DNA from: Rubrivivax sp.
Lineage (GTDB): Bacteria > Pseudomonadota > Gammaproteobacteria > Burkholderiales > Burkholderiaceae_C
Length of the DNA stretch: 40,133 nt
Assembly: GCA_016789865.1 (NCBI GenBank)
Contig: JAEUPC010000028.1
Span: 1-40,133 of the forward strand
Direction: 5' to 3'
The position numbers and the translations under genes were made by a program. A model generated the notes under the pieces. That model was not told the origin of the DNA. It worked only from the letters and a program-made list of their open reading frames with translations, and did no database searches. Below, one piece after another: positions 26,379 to 37,673 of the stretch (the first letter of the stretch is position 1; each line of letters begins with the position of its first letter).

Positions 26379-26696
26379 ATGGACACACCGATCGACGAAG
26401 ACAGCGTGCGCGAAGCGCTGCGCGCCGTGCAGGACCCCGAGGCCGGCATGAACATCGTCGACCTCGGGCTGATCTACGCTGTCACGGCGGCTGCCGACGG
26501 CGTGGCGGTGCAGATGACGATGACCAGCGCCGCCTGCCCGGTGGCCGAGATGCTGGTCGACGAGGTGCGCGAGGTGCTGCGGCGCACGCTGCCGGCGGGC
26601 ACGCCGATCGAGGTGGAACTGGTGTGGGACCCGCCGTGGACACCCGAGCGCATGAGCGGCCTGGCGCGCGAACACTTCGGCTGGGCGCCGAGGTGA
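26379..26696 (+). CDS. DUF59/MIP18-family protein (SufT/PaaD-like)
   Basis: Small protein of 105 residues. The family pattern is complete: VQDPEAGMNIVDLGLIY (residues 17-33) and the conserved cysteine Cys53 in SAACPVAEML, followed by VELVWDPPWTPERMS. DUF59 proteins act in Fe-S cluster assembly or transfer (SufT, MIP18), and PaaD helps mature the aerobic phenylacetyl-CoA epoxidase. No paaABCE genes are in the window. Between a hemerythrin and an NnrS-like gene, a role in Fe-S maturation or repair during NO stress is more likely; this is inference. Its stop overlaps the next GTG start. Confidence 0.85.
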   Translation: MDTPIDEDSVREALRAVQDPEAGMNIVDLGLIYAVTAAADGVAVQMTMTSAACPVAEMLVDEVREVLRRTLPAGTPIEVELVWDPPWTPERMSGLAREHFGWAPR

Positions 26697-27937
26697 GCCC
26701 GGCGCCTTTGCACGCGGGCACCGGGCCGAGGCGACCTGCGCCGCCCGGCCCCCGGCCGGGCCTCGCCTGGGGGCGGCTGCCGCTGCTGGTGCTGGGCTTC
26801 GCGGCGCTGGCGGTGGGCATCGGCGCGGGCCTGGCGCGGCTGGCGTGGCCCATGCCGTCACTCGCCGCGGGCGCCGCCGCGTGGCATGGGCCGCTGATGA
26901 TCTGCGGATTCTTCGGCGTGGTGATCTCGCTGGAGCGCGCGGTGGCCATTGCGTCGGCGGTGGTGCCTTCGGCGGCGGGTACCGCGGCAGCGACAGCGGC
27001 GGCGAGCGGCACCGCGGTCGGCCGCGGCTGGGCCTATGCGGCACCGGCCGCTGCGGCGCTGGGCACGGTGGCCCTCGTGCACGGCGCCGGCGCGGCGGCA
27101 CCCTGGCTGTACCTCGCCGCGTCGGTGGGGCTGCTGGCGGCTTCGCTGCACGTGCTGGCGCGGCAGCGCATGGCGTTCAACCTCGTCATCACGCTGGGCG
27201 CCGCCAGCTGGTGCGTGGGCACCGCGCTGTGGGCCACGGGCTCACCGGTGCCCGATGTCGTGGGCTGGTGGCTGGCGTTCCTCGTGCTCACCATTGCCGG
27301 CGAGCGGCTGGAGCTGTCGCGCTTCATGCCGCCGTCGGCGGCGGCGCAGCGCCTGTTCGGCGTCATCGTCGTCGCGTTGCTGGCCGCCCTCGGCGTGCTT
27401 GCCGCGACGCAGGCGGCCGCCGCCGGGCAGGCCTTCGGCCTGGCGCTGGCGGCGCTGGCGGCCTGGCTGCTGGCCAACGACATCGCGCGGCGCACGGTGC
27501 GCCAAAGCGGGCTCACGCGCTACATCGCGGTGTGCCTGCTGACGGGTTATGGCTGGCTGGCCGTGGGCGGCCTGGTCATCGCGTGGGCCGGGCTCGCCTC
27601 GGGCGGCCCGGCCTACGACGCCGCGCTGCACGCGCTGCTGCTGGGCTTCGTCTTCGCGATGGTGTTCGGCCACGCGCCGATCATCTTCCCGGCCGTGCTG
27701 CGCGTGAGGCTGCCGTACCACGCGGCGTTCTACGCGCCGCTGGTGCTGCTGCACGCCTCGGTGGCGCTGCGGCTGGCCGGTGATGCGCTGCAGGCGCTCG
27801 GGCAGGCGTTCGGGCGCGAAGGCGGCGCCGCATTCGGGCTCGTGCGCGGGGGCGCGCTGCTTTCGGCGCTGGCGCTCTTGGCCTTCGTGGCCACGATGGC
27901 GCAGGCGGCGTGGCGCGGGCGGCGCGCGGCGTCTTGA
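26693..27937 (+). CDS. NnrS-like polytopic membrane protein (paralogue 2, divergent)
   Basis: Membrane protein of 414 residues with about 11-12 hydrophobic helices, starting with GTG in a four-base overlap with the DUF59 stop. It is a distant NnrS relative. Conserved histidine-bearing helices are AAWHGPLMICGFFGVVISLERAVA (about residues 61-84) and DAALHALLLGFVFAMVFGHAPIIFPAVL near residue 311, which have the place of the NnrS HAHEM and HAFTVG motifs. Helices 1-2 are followed by an Ala/Thr/Gly-rich loop (residues 86-107). Similar proteins occur next to nitrite and NO reductase genes; heme or copper binding is likely but untested. Confidence 0.72.
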   Translation: MSPAPLHAGTGPRRPAPPGPRPGLAWGRLPLLVLGFAALAVGIGAGLARLAWPMPSLAAGAAAWHGPLMICGFFGVVISLERAVAIASAVVPSAAGTAAATAAASGTAVGRGWAYAAPAAAALGTVALVHGAGAAAPWLYLAASVGLLAASLHVLARQRMAFNLVITLGAASWCVGTALWATGSPVPDVVGWWLAFLVLTIAGERLELSRFMPPSAAAQRLFGVIVVALLAALGVLAATQAAAAGQAFGLALAALAAWLLANDIARRTVRQSGLTRYIAVCLLTGYGWLAVGGLVIAWAGLASGGPAYDAALHALLLGFVFAMVFGHAPIIFPAVLRVRLPYHAAFYAPLVLLHASVALRLAGDALQALGQAFGREGGAAFGLVRGGALLSALALLAFVATMAQAAWRGRRAAS

Positions 27938-27958
27938 AGCGGCCCCCGAATGTGGTGA

Positions 27959-30381
<2,423 letters not shown>

Positions 30382-30382
30382 G

Positions 30383-31786
30383 ATGAGCCTGCACATCATC
30401 CGCGTACCCGACATCGGCGAAGGCGTGGCCGAGGTGGAACTGGTGGCCTGGCACGTCAAGCCGGGCGACAGGATCATCGAAGACCAGGTGCTCGCCGACG
30501 TGATGACCGACAAGGCCACGGTCGAAGTGCCCTCGCCCGTGCACGGGGTGGTCGAGTCGCTCGGCGGCGAGACGGGGCAGGTGCTGGCGGTGGGGGCCGA
30601 GCTGATCCGCATCGAGACCGATGCGCCGGTGAAGCCGGCCAGGGGGTCGGCGGCGCGCGCCCCGGCTGCGGCGCCGGCAGCAGATCGAGCCTCGGCAGTG
30701 GCGGGCGCCAAGCAGGGAGCGCCCGCCTCTGCGACAACTGGGGCACGGGTGGCGGAGAAGGCGGCGGTACAGATGGCCGCCGCGGTGCCGCCGGCTCCAT
30801 CGGCCACCACCACCCAGGCGCCTGCCGCCGCGGCGACGACCGATGGGGCGCCGAGGAGTGCCACGCCGGCGCGCGTGCTTGCTTCACCCTCGGTGCGGGC
30901 GCGCGCCTGGGAGCTGGGCATCGACCTGGCGCAGGTGCAGGCCGGCAGCCCGAGCGGGCGCGTCATGCACGCCGACCTCGATGCGCATGCCGCGCGCCGC
31001 GGCGCTCGCCTGACACTGCCGCCGCTCGCCGTGCCGCCCAGGCCATCGACGCCGATGCCGCCGCGCCCTGCCGGCGAAGACACCGTCGAGGCGATCCGCA
31101 TCATCGGCCTGCGCCGCAAGATCGCGCAGAAGATGCAGGAGTCGACGCGCCGCATCCCGCACTTCAGCTACCACGAGGAAGTCGACGTCACCGAGCTCGA
31201 GGCGCTGCGCGAGCACCTGAATCAGCGTGGCGGCGCCGGTGGTGCGGTTCGGCTGTCGCCGCTGGCCTTTGTCATCGCCGCCATCTGCCGCGCGGTGCCC
31301 GAGTTCCCCCAGGTCAACGGCACGCTCGACGACGAGGCCGGCGTGTTGCACCGGCACAGCGCCGTGCACGTGGGCGTGGCGGCGCAGACCGACGCCGGCC
31401 TGCTGGTGCCGGTGCTGCGCGACGCGCACGCGCTCGGCCTGGCGGCCATCGCCGCCGAAACGGCGCGCCTGGCGGCGCTGGCGCGCAGCGGCAAGGCCAC
31501 GCGCGACGAGCTCTCGGGCTCGACGATCACCGTCACCAGCCTGGGCAAGCTGGGCGGCATCGCCACCACGCCGGTGATCAACCACCCGGAGGTGGCGATC
31601 GTCGGCGTCAACAAGATCGCCGAACGGCCGGTGATGCAGCGTGGCGCCGTGGTCGGCCGGCTGATGATGAACCTGAGCGGCTCATTCGACCATCGCGTGG
31701 TCGACGGCGCCGTGGCCGCCGGCTTCGTGCAGCGCGTGCGCGAGTTGCTCGAGCACCCGGCGACGCTGTTCCTTGGCGACGCTTGA
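30383..31786 (+). CDS. 2-Oxoacid dehydrogenase E2 dihydrolipoyl acyltransferase
   Basis: Core acyltransferase of 467 residues with one lipoyl domain (residues 1-80, lipoylated Lys44 in MTDKATVEVP), an Ala/Pro/Thr-rich flexible linker (about 82-160), an E3/E1-binding domain (about 162-200, LASPSVRARAWELGIDLAQV), and the catalytic domain ending in the active site FDHRVVDG (His437, Asp441). It transfers the acyl group from E1 to CoA. If the E1 substrate is an arylglyoxylate, the product is benzoyl-CoA or 4-hydroxybenzoyl-CoA; if it is branched-chain oxoacid, the product is isobutyryl-CoA and relatives. Confidence 0.92.
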   Translation: MSLHIIRVPDIGEGVAEVELVAWHVKPGDRIIEDQVLADVMTDKATVEVPSPVHGVVESLGGETGQVLAVGAELIRIETDAPVKPARGSAARAPAAAPAADRASAVAGAKQGAPASATTGARVAEKAAVQMAAAVPPAPSATTTQAPAAAATTDGAPRSATPARVLASPSVRARAWELGIDLAQVQAGSPSGRVMHADLDAHAARRGARLTLPPLAVPPRPSTPMPPRPAGEDTVEAIRIIGLRRKIAQKMQESTRRIPHFSYHEEVDVTELEALREHLNQRGGAGGAVRLSPLAFVIAAICRAVPEFPQVNGTLDDEAGVLHRHSAVHVGVAAQTDAGLLVPVLRDAHALGLAAIAAETARLAALARSGKATRDELSGSTITVTSLGKLGGIATTPVINHPEVAIVGVNKIAERPVMQRGAVVGRLMMNLSGSFDHRVVDGAVAAGFVQRVRELLEHPATLFLGDA

Positions 31787-31841
31787 CCCGCCGCCCTTCG
31801 CCGGATGCGCGCGCGAGGCGGTGCAGACACACAATCGCCGC

Positions 31842-32465
31842 ATGGAAGGCCCAGCCCCCTCCGGGAGCGTGCGCTTCTTCGACGCGCAGTTCCAGCGTCA
31901 GCTGCGCTCGGGCGACTTCGCGCTCAACCCCTTCGAGCGCGCCGCGTTGCCTTACCTGCGCGGGCAGCTGCTCGATGCCGGCTGCGGCCTGGGCAACCTC
32001 GCGGTCGCGGCGGCGGCCGGCGGTTGCTCGGTGCTGGCGCTGGACGGCAGCCCGGCCGCGATCGCGCACCTGAACACGCTGGCTGCCGAGTGCGGCCTGC
32101 CGATCCGCGCCGAGGAGGCCGACCTGCGCGAGGTCGAGCCGCCGCCGGCGGCCTTCGATGCCGTGGCGGCCATCGGGCTGGTGATGTTCTTCGACTGCCC
32201 GACGGCCCGCCGCCAGCTCGCGCGGCTGCAGGCGGCCGTCCGCCCGGGCGGCGTGGCCGCCATCAATGTGCTCGTCGAGGGCACCACGTTCCTCGACTTC
32301 TTCGGCAGCGACCCGTACTGCCTGTTCGGCCGCGACGAGCTGGCGCGCGCGTTCGAAGGCTGGCAGGTGCTCGAGCAGCGCACCGACGACTTCGACGCGC
32401 CCGATGGCCGACTCAAGCGCTTCTCGACGGTGATTGCCCGGCGGCCGCCCGCCGGCCACCGGTAG
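31842..32465 (+). CDS. Class I SAM-dependent methyltransferase (TehB-like)
   Basis: Cytoplasmic methyltransferase of 207 residues. I chose ATG 31842; an in-frame ATG at 31773 would overlap the E2 gene and add 23 unrelated residues. The SAM-binding motif I is LLDAGCGLGNLAVAAAAGG, followed by VLALDGSPAAIAHL (acidic motif II) and FDAVAAIGLVMFFD. This arrangement resembles TehB/tellurite-resistance methyltransferases, and the substrate is unknown. It ends the plus-strand series and converges with the NnrS gene across 111 bases in which I see no clear terminator. Confidence 0.8.
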   Translation: MEGPAPSGSVRFFDAQFQRQLRSGDFALNPFERAALPYLRGQLLDAGCGLGNLAVAAAAGGCSVLALDGSPAAIAHLNTLAAECGLPIRAEEADLREVEPPPAAFDAVAAIGLVMFFDCPTARRQLARLQAAVRPGGVAAINVLVEGTTFLDFFGSDPYCLFGRDELARAFEGWQVLEQRTDDFDAPDGRLKRFSTVIARRPPAGHR

Positions 32466-32576
32466 CCGGGCCGGCGCGCCCTCGACTCCTCGGCCGGCGC
32501 CGCCACCAGTGGCTTGGGTTGATGAAGGTCCGCGCCGCGTTCGCGCCGGTGGACCGCACGCGCGTCGGCGCGGGCC

Positions 32577-33875
32577 TCAGCCCGGGGTCGGCCCCCTCGT
32601 GCCACCGGCCCCATGCGTTGCTACTCGTGGCAGGCTCGGCGATACGAGGTCCACCCCATGCTGGGCGAGCCAGGCCGCGAAGACCAGCGCCCACGCGGCG
32701 GCGGCCGCTGCATGGGCCCAGGGGCCCAGCCACGGCGCACCGACACGCAACGCGGCGGCCACGCTGGCCAACGCGAGCCACAACCCGAAGCCGCGCGGCG
32801 CGACCGCCGGCCGGCCGGTGTGCCGCAGCGCCACGCGTGTCATCAGGCCGAGCATCATCGCGCCCAGCGCGCCGACGGTGAATGCGTGCACCCAGCTCGA
32901 TGCGGGCAGCGGTGCTCCCGCGGCGGCCGCCCCCCTCAGCGCCAGCGCCACCAGCAGCCAGGCGAAGCCCAGGTGCATCGCAAGGACCAGCAGGTCGCGT
33001 GCATCGGCGCGCTCGACTTCGTCCCCACGTTGGCCCGCACGTTGGCCTGCACCTTCGCTGGCCCTCGCGCCCGTGCGCCCGTGCCGCGCGGGCTGCCAGC
33101 CCCGGCCCCACGCGACGCGCCACCCACGCCAGCGCGCGACGCGCCAGGCCTGCAGCACGCAGGCCGCCGTGGCCGCCAGCGCGGTGGGGCCTGCCTCGGC
33201 GCCCGTGAGGTCGCAGGCCGCCAGCGCCAGCAACGCCAGCAGCGCTGCCACCTCCAGCGCGAGCCGCGGCGGCGCCGGCGGTTCGAGGCCGGCCGCACGC
33301 AGCACGTTGGCGGTGAACACCGGGGTCAGCAAACCGCCGGCCAGCGAGAACATCACGACGATCGGCCACAGCGCCAGGCGCACGGCCTGCGCGGCGCCGG
33401 CGGCGTCACCGCGCGCCTGCGCGACATGCCACAGCAGGTTGGCCGCGCCCAGGCCCGCGAGCAGCACCGGCAGCAGCAGCCAGCGCCGCCGCGGCAGCCG
33501 CGCCAGCATCGGCATCAGCAGCGCCACCAGCAGCGCGGGCAGCGCGAGATCGATCGCACCGGCCACGGCGGGCGGCAGGCTGTCTCCCGCGGCGCAGGCC
33601 ACGCGGCCGGCGGCCCACGCCGCGGCAAGCCCCGCGAGCGGGCCGCGCCCGACCTCGGCCATGCCGGCCCAGCTGGGCAGCGCGGTGAGCGCGGTGCCGA
33701 CGACGATGGCCAGCGCGAAGCCGAAGATCATCTCGTGCGCATGGCGATGCGCCGCCGGCCCGGCCGAGCCGGTGGCGAACGACCACGCCGTCGCGGCCAT
33801 CCACAGCACCGCGAAACCAGCACCCAGCAGGTAGAAGGCGCGAAAGGGGCTGGCGAGCCAGGGCGGGCCGTTCAT
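32577..33875 (-). CDS. nnrS: NnrS family protein (paralogue 3, canonical)
   Basis: Inner-membrane protein of 432 residues with about 12 helices. It matches NnrS best of the three paralogues: FRAFYLLGAGFAVLWM at the start, HRHAHEMIFGFALAIVVGTALTALPSW near residue 44, and HAFTVGALGAMMLGLMTRVALRHTGRP near residue 337. The histidines of these segments are the likely heme/copper ligands. A cytoplasmic or periplasmic loop at about residues 265-290 (GRTGARASEGAGQRAGQRGDE) is an extra hydrophilic stretch with short internal repeats. It is the last gene of the minus-strand operon, 35 bases after the oxidoreductase gene, tying NO defence to an oxygen- and NO-sensitive Fe-S enzyme. Confidence 0.9.
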   Translation of the reverse strand: MNGPPWLASPFRAFYLLGAGFAVLWMAATAWSFATGSAGPAAHRHAHEMIFGFALAIVVGTALTALPSWAGMAEVGRGPLAGLAAAWAAGRVACAAGDSLPPAVAGAIDLALPALLVALLMPMLARLPRRRWLLLPVLLAGLGAANLLWHVAQARGDAAGAAQAVRLALWPIVVMFSLAGGLLTPVFTANVLRAAGLEPPAPPRLALEVAALLALLALAACDLTGAEAGPTALAATAACVLQAWRVARWRGWRVAWGRGWQPARHGRTGARASEGAGQRAGQRGDEVERADARDLLVLAMHLGFAWLLVALALRGAAAAGAPLPASSWVHAFTVGALGAMMLGLMTRVALRHTGRPAVAPRGFGLWLALASVAAALRVGAPWLGPWAHAAAAAAWALVFAAWLAQHGVDLVSPSLPRVATHGAGGTRGPTPG

Positions 33876-33910
33876 CCGCCATGCGCCCGCTGGGTGGGAG
33901 GCGACCAGTC

Positions 33911-36900
33911 CTACGCGGTCACGGCCGCGTCATGCGTGCCGCCGCGCCGGTTGTCGCGCATTTCCAAGCCGGCCCCGTCGTCGGTGGCGCGACCGATGCC
34001 GTCGCCGAGGCCCTCGCCAAGGTCGTCCCTCGGCGGGCCGGCCACCGCAGCTTCGTAGCGCCGCAACGCCTCCTCCAGGCGCACGTGCAGGCGTTCGGCG
34101 GCCCGCGCTCGCACCTGCCCGAAGCCGCGCACTTCGGCCGGCAGCTCGGCGATGCGCACGGCGCTGTCCAGCCGCTCCTTGCTGAGCCCGCCGAGCACAC
34201 GCTCCAGGGCCTGCTCGTAGCGCGCGGCGAGGTCGCGGTCGAGCTGGCGCTCGGCGCTGCCGCGCCAGGGGTCGAGGCCGCTGCCGCGAAACCAGCGCAC
34301 GGCGGCCAGCAACCGCAGCCAAGGCCGCGCCCAGGGCCCGAGGTCGGCCTTGCGCAGCCGGCCGCCGCGCTGCCACGGCGGCGCGAGGTGGTAGTGGATG
34401 CGCAGCGCACCGTCGAACCGCGCGGCGATCGAGGCCTCGAAGGCCGGGTCGGTGAGCCGCCGCGCGGCTTCGAACTCGTCCTTCGGCGCATGCAGCCGGC
34501 AGGCGACCTGCGCCACCACCCGCGCCAGGCGCGCGCTGCCCGGAACCACGCGCTCTTCGGCGTCGCGCACGCGGTCGAAGAGCGCGCGGTAGCGATCGGC
34601 GGCCGCGACGCCGTGTGACGCACGCAAGGCCAGCTCGCGCCGCGCCACGAGTTCGGCCAGCGGCATCGCGGCCGCCGGCGCCCGAGCCGGGGCCAGCGCG
34701 GCCGCGCGTTGCAGCACCTCCTGCGGCGCGTGCGCCAGGCGCCTTCCCCAGGCGAAGGCGCCGAGGTTGTCTTGCACCGCGGCGCCGTTCAGTTCAATGG
34801 CGCGCACGATCGACTCGCGCGAAAGAGGCAGCCAGCCGCGCTGCCACGCGAACCCCAGCAGCAGCACATTGGCCGCGATGCTGTGGCCGGCCTGCTGCGC
34901 GGCCAGGCCGGTGGCATCGAACTCGTCGGCCGCGGCCGACGCATCGTGCCCCAGCGCGCGGCGCAGCGCAGCGAGCGCCGCCTCGTGCGGAAAGCCGAGT
35001 TCGGGGTGGCGGACGATGTCGCCGGTGATCGTGTCGGCCGTGTTGACCACCGCGCGCGTGTGCCCGGCGCGCAGCCGCGCGAGCGCGTCGCTGCCCGAGG
35101 CCACCAGCAGGTCGCAGCCGAGCAGCACGTCGGCGTGCACGATGCGCGGTGTGTGCAACGCCTGCGGCGCTTGCGGCAGTTGCGGCAGTTGCGGCAGTTG
35201 CGGCACATCCGGCACATCCGGCACATCCGGCACCTGTGGCGCATGGAGCGCTTGCGAGGCTTGCGACGCTTGCGACTCTTGCCGTTCCTGCGAGTCACGC
35301 TTCGCCCTCGGCCCGGGGGCAAAGCGCACGTGCGTCAGCACCGCGCCGCCCTTCTGCGCCAGCCCCGTCTGGTCGAGCACGGTCGCGTCCAGGCCCTCCA
35401 GGTGCGCGGCCATGCCCAGCAGCGCGCCGATGGTCACCACGCCGGTGCCGCCGACACCGGCAACCAGCACCGACCACGGCCCCGGCAGCGGCAGCGGTGC
35501 GGGCAGCGGCAGATCGCCCTCGTCGGCGGCGATGCCGCTGCCGCGCCGCGGCACCGCGCCTTCCACCGTCACCAGCGCCGGGCATTCGCCGTCCAGGCAG
35601 CTGTAGTCGGCATTGCAGGTGAAGGGGTCGACCGCGCGCTTGGTGCCGAGCTCGGTGGCCACCGGCACGACGGCCAGGCAGTTGCTCTTCACGCTGCAGT
35701 CGCCGCAGCCCTCGCACAGCTCTTCGTGGATCACCACCTGGCGTGGCGGCGCCGGCAGCGTGCCGCGCCGGCGGCGCCGGCGGGCCTCGGTGGCACACAG
35801 CTGGTCGTAGACGATCACGGTGGTGCCGCGCACCTCTCGCAGCTCGTGCTGCACGGCGTCGAAGCGCTCGCGGCCGAGCACCTGCACCCCATCGGCGAAG
35901 CGCGCGTCGCGCCCGTACTTGGCGGGGTCGTCGGCGATCACGACGATGCGCGCCACCCCTTCGGCGGCGAGCTGGCGCGTCAGCTGCGGCACCGTGAGCG
36001 GCCCGTCCACCGGCTGCCCGCCGGTCATCGCCACGGCGTCGTTGTAGAGCAGCTTGTAGGTGATGTCGACGCCGGCCGCCACCGCGGCGCGGATGGCCAA
36101 GAGCCCCGAGTGGAAGTAGGTGCCGTCGCCCATGTTGGCGAAGACATGGCGCAGGCCGGCGTGCGGCGCCATGCCGATCCAGGTGGCGCCCTCGCCGCCC
36201 ATCTGGCTGATGGTGAGCGTGCGCCGCTCCATGCCTACGGCCATCAGATGGCAGCCCACGCCCGCCAGCGCGCAGCTGTCCTCGGGCACCTGCGTCGAGC
36301 GGCTGTGCGGGCAGCCGGGGCAGAAATACGGCACGCGCTGCAGCGGCAGCTTCGCCGCCGCGGCCGGCGGCATCAGCGCCGCGGCGCGCTCGGGCCAGCC
36401 GCCTGCGGGGTCGAGCCGCGCCAGGCGCTGCGCGAGCGCGCGCGCCACCACGAGCGGGCTCAGCTCGCCGGTGGGCGGCAGCAGCCACGGCGCCTGCGGC
36501 GCCGCCCGCGCCAGCGTCCACTCGCCGCCTTCGTCGAACTTGCCCAGCACGCGCGGGCGCACGTCGTCGCGCCAGTCGTACAGCATCTCCTTGAGCTGGT
36601 ACTCGATGATCTGGCGCTTCTCCTCGACCACCAGGATCTCCGGCAGCCCGCTGGCGAAGCGCCGCACCGCGTCGGCCTCCAGCGGCCAGGGCATGGCGAT
36701 CTTCATCACCCGCAGCCCGAGCGCGGCGGCGTGCTCGTCGCCGAGGCCGAGGGCGACCATCGCCTCGCGCAGGTCGGCCCAGGCCTTGCCGCAGGCGATG
36801 AGGCCGAGCTTCGGTACTTGCCGCGGGGCCGGCTCGATCACCACGCGGTTCAGGCCGTTGGCGCGCACCCAGGCCAGCGCGGCGTAGATCTTCCACGCCT

Positions 36901-37645
36901 GCATGCGGTGTTCCTGCGCCGCCTGCGGGTCGGGCCAGCGGATGTGCAAGCCTCCGGGGGGCAACGCGAGGTCCGCGGGCGCGATCCACGCAGCGGCGAC
37001 GGGCAGCGTGACCACCGCGCTGCTCTCGACGACATCGGCAGCGAGCTTCAACGCCACCCACAACCCGGCGTGCCGCGACAGCGCCCAGCCGGCGAGCCCG
37101 TAGTCGATGATCTCCTGCACGTTCGACGGCGCCAGCACCGGCATCGCGCAGGCCGAGAACACGTGCTCGCTCTGGTGCGCCACCGCCGACGAGCGCGCCG
37201 CGTGGTCGTCGCCGGCAATCACGAGCACGCCACCGGCCGGCGCCGTGCCGGCATGGTTGGCGTGCTTGAAGACATCGACGCAGCGGTCGATGCCCGGGCC
37301 CTTGGCGTAGCACATCGCGAAGATGCCGTCGCGCCGCGCCGGCCCGAACAGGCCCAGCTGCTGCGTGCCCCACACCGCGGTGGCGGCGAGCTCCTCGTTC
37401 ACCGCCGGCTGGAAGCGCACGTCGTGTTCGGCGAGGTAGCGTTCGGCCTCGTGCAGCGTGGCGTCCAGCCCCGCGAGCGGCGAGCCGCGGTAGCCGCTGA
37501 CGAAACCGGCGGTGTTCAGCCCCGCGGCACGGTCACGCTCGCGCTGCAGCATCGGCAGGCGCGTGAGCGCCTGCACGCCGGTGAGCCAGACTCGGCCCTC
37601 GGCAACGCGCCAGCGGTCTTGCAGTTCTGCAGGCACGGCAACCAT
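33911..37645 (-). CDS. Single-chain indolepyruvate:ferredoxin oxidoreductase (fused IorA-IorB type)
   Basis: Thiamine-diphosphate and Fe-S enzyme of 1244 residues converting aryl pyruvates (indolepyruvate, phenylpyruvate, 4-hydroxyphenylpyruvate) and CoA to arylacetyl-CoA with ferredoxin reduction. ATG 37645 is chosen because family homology begins there (RWRVAEGRVWLTGVQALTRLP). In order: oxidoreductase alpha region (NTAGFVSGYRGSPLAGLD), FCPGCPHSRST near 440, thiamine motif GDGTYFHSG near 505, ferredoxin cysteines CEGCGDCSVKSNCL near 643 with a second CNADYSCLDGEC group, and the gamma domain (VAGVGGTGVVTIGALLGMAA). Residues about 783-829 are a repeat-rich insertion. Its product would be the PadBCD substrate. 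The upstream gene ends 28 bases away. Confidence 0.9.
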   Translation of the reverse strand: MVAVPAELQDRWRVAEGRVWLTGVQALTRLPMLQRERDRAAGLNTAGFVSGYRGSPLAGLDATLHEAERYLAEHDVRFQPAVNEELAATAVWGTQQLGLFGPARRDGIFAMCYAKGPGIDRCVDVFKHANHAGTAPAGGVLVIAGDDHAARSSAVAHQSEHVFSACAMPVLAPSNVQEIIDYGLAGWALSRHAGLWVALKLAADVVESSAVVTLPVAAAWIAPADLALPPGGLHIRWPDPQAAQEHRMQAWKIYAALAWVRANGLNRVVIEPAPRQVPKLGLIACGKAWADLREAMVALGLGDEHAAALGLRVMKIAMPWPLEADAVRRFASGLPEILVVEEKRQIIEYQLKEMLYDWRDDVRPRVLGKFDEGGEWTLARAAPQAPWLLPPTGELSPLVVARALAQRLARLDPAGGWPERAAALMPPAAAAKLPLQRVPYFCPGCPHSRSTQVPEDSCALAGVGCHLMAVGMERRTLTISQMGGEGATWIGMAPHAGLRHVFANMGDGTYFHSGLLAIRAAVAAGVDITYKLLYNDAVAMTGGQPVDGPLTVPQLTRQLAAEGVARIVVIADDPAKYGRDARFADGVQVLGRERFDAVQHELREVRGTTVIVYDQLCATEARRRRRRGTLPAPPRQVVIHEELCEGCGDCSVKSNCLAVVPVATELGTKRAVDPFTCNADYSCLDGECPALVTVEGAVPRRGSGIAADEGDLPLPAPLPLPGPWSVLVAGVGGTGVVTIGALLGMAAHLEGLDATVLDQTGLAQKGGAVLTHVRFAPGPRAKRDSQERQESQASQASQALHAPQVPDVPDVPDVPQLPQLPQLPQAPQALHTPRIVHADVLLGCDLLVASGSDALARLRAGHTRAVVNTADTITGDIVRHPELGFPHEAALAALRRALGHDASAAADEFDATGLAAQQAGHSIAANVLLLGFAWQRGWLPLSRESIVRAIELNGAAVQDNLGAFAWGRRLAHAPQEVLQRAAALAPARAPAAAMPLAELVARRELALRASHGVAAADRYRALFDRVRDAEERVVPGSARLARVVAQVACRLHAPKDEFEAARRLTDPAFEASIAARFDGALRIHYHLAPPWQRGGRLRKADLGPWARPWLRLLAAVRWFRGSGLDPWRGSAERQLDRDLAARYEQALERVLGGLSKERLDSAVRIAELPAEVRGFGQVRARAAERLHVRLEEALRRYEAAVAGPPRDDLGEGLGDGIGRATDDGAGLEMRDNRRGGTHDAAVTA
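35159..35297. repeat. 9-bp and related tandem repeats inside the oxidoreductase gene
   Basis: Plus-strand copies of TTGCGGCAG (three and a partial), ACATCCGGC (three) and TTGCGACGC-like units encode SQA, VPD and QLP triplet repeats in the gamma domain. All periods are multiples of three, so the frame is kept. The copies are near-identical, which suggests recent slippage. Confidence 0.88.
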
Positions 37646-37673
37646 CGATGGGGCTTCGAATGCGGCGGGCCGA

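Noticed and set aside
32466-32576. Rho-independent terminator between the convergent methyltransferase and NnrS genes
   Set aside because: GC-rich self-complementary words are present, but I found no convincing stem followed by a T run on either strand.
35159-35297. Candidate CRISPR or iteron array
   Set aside because: Contiguous 9-bp coding repeats inside the oxidoreductase gene, with no unique spacers and no replication genes nearby.
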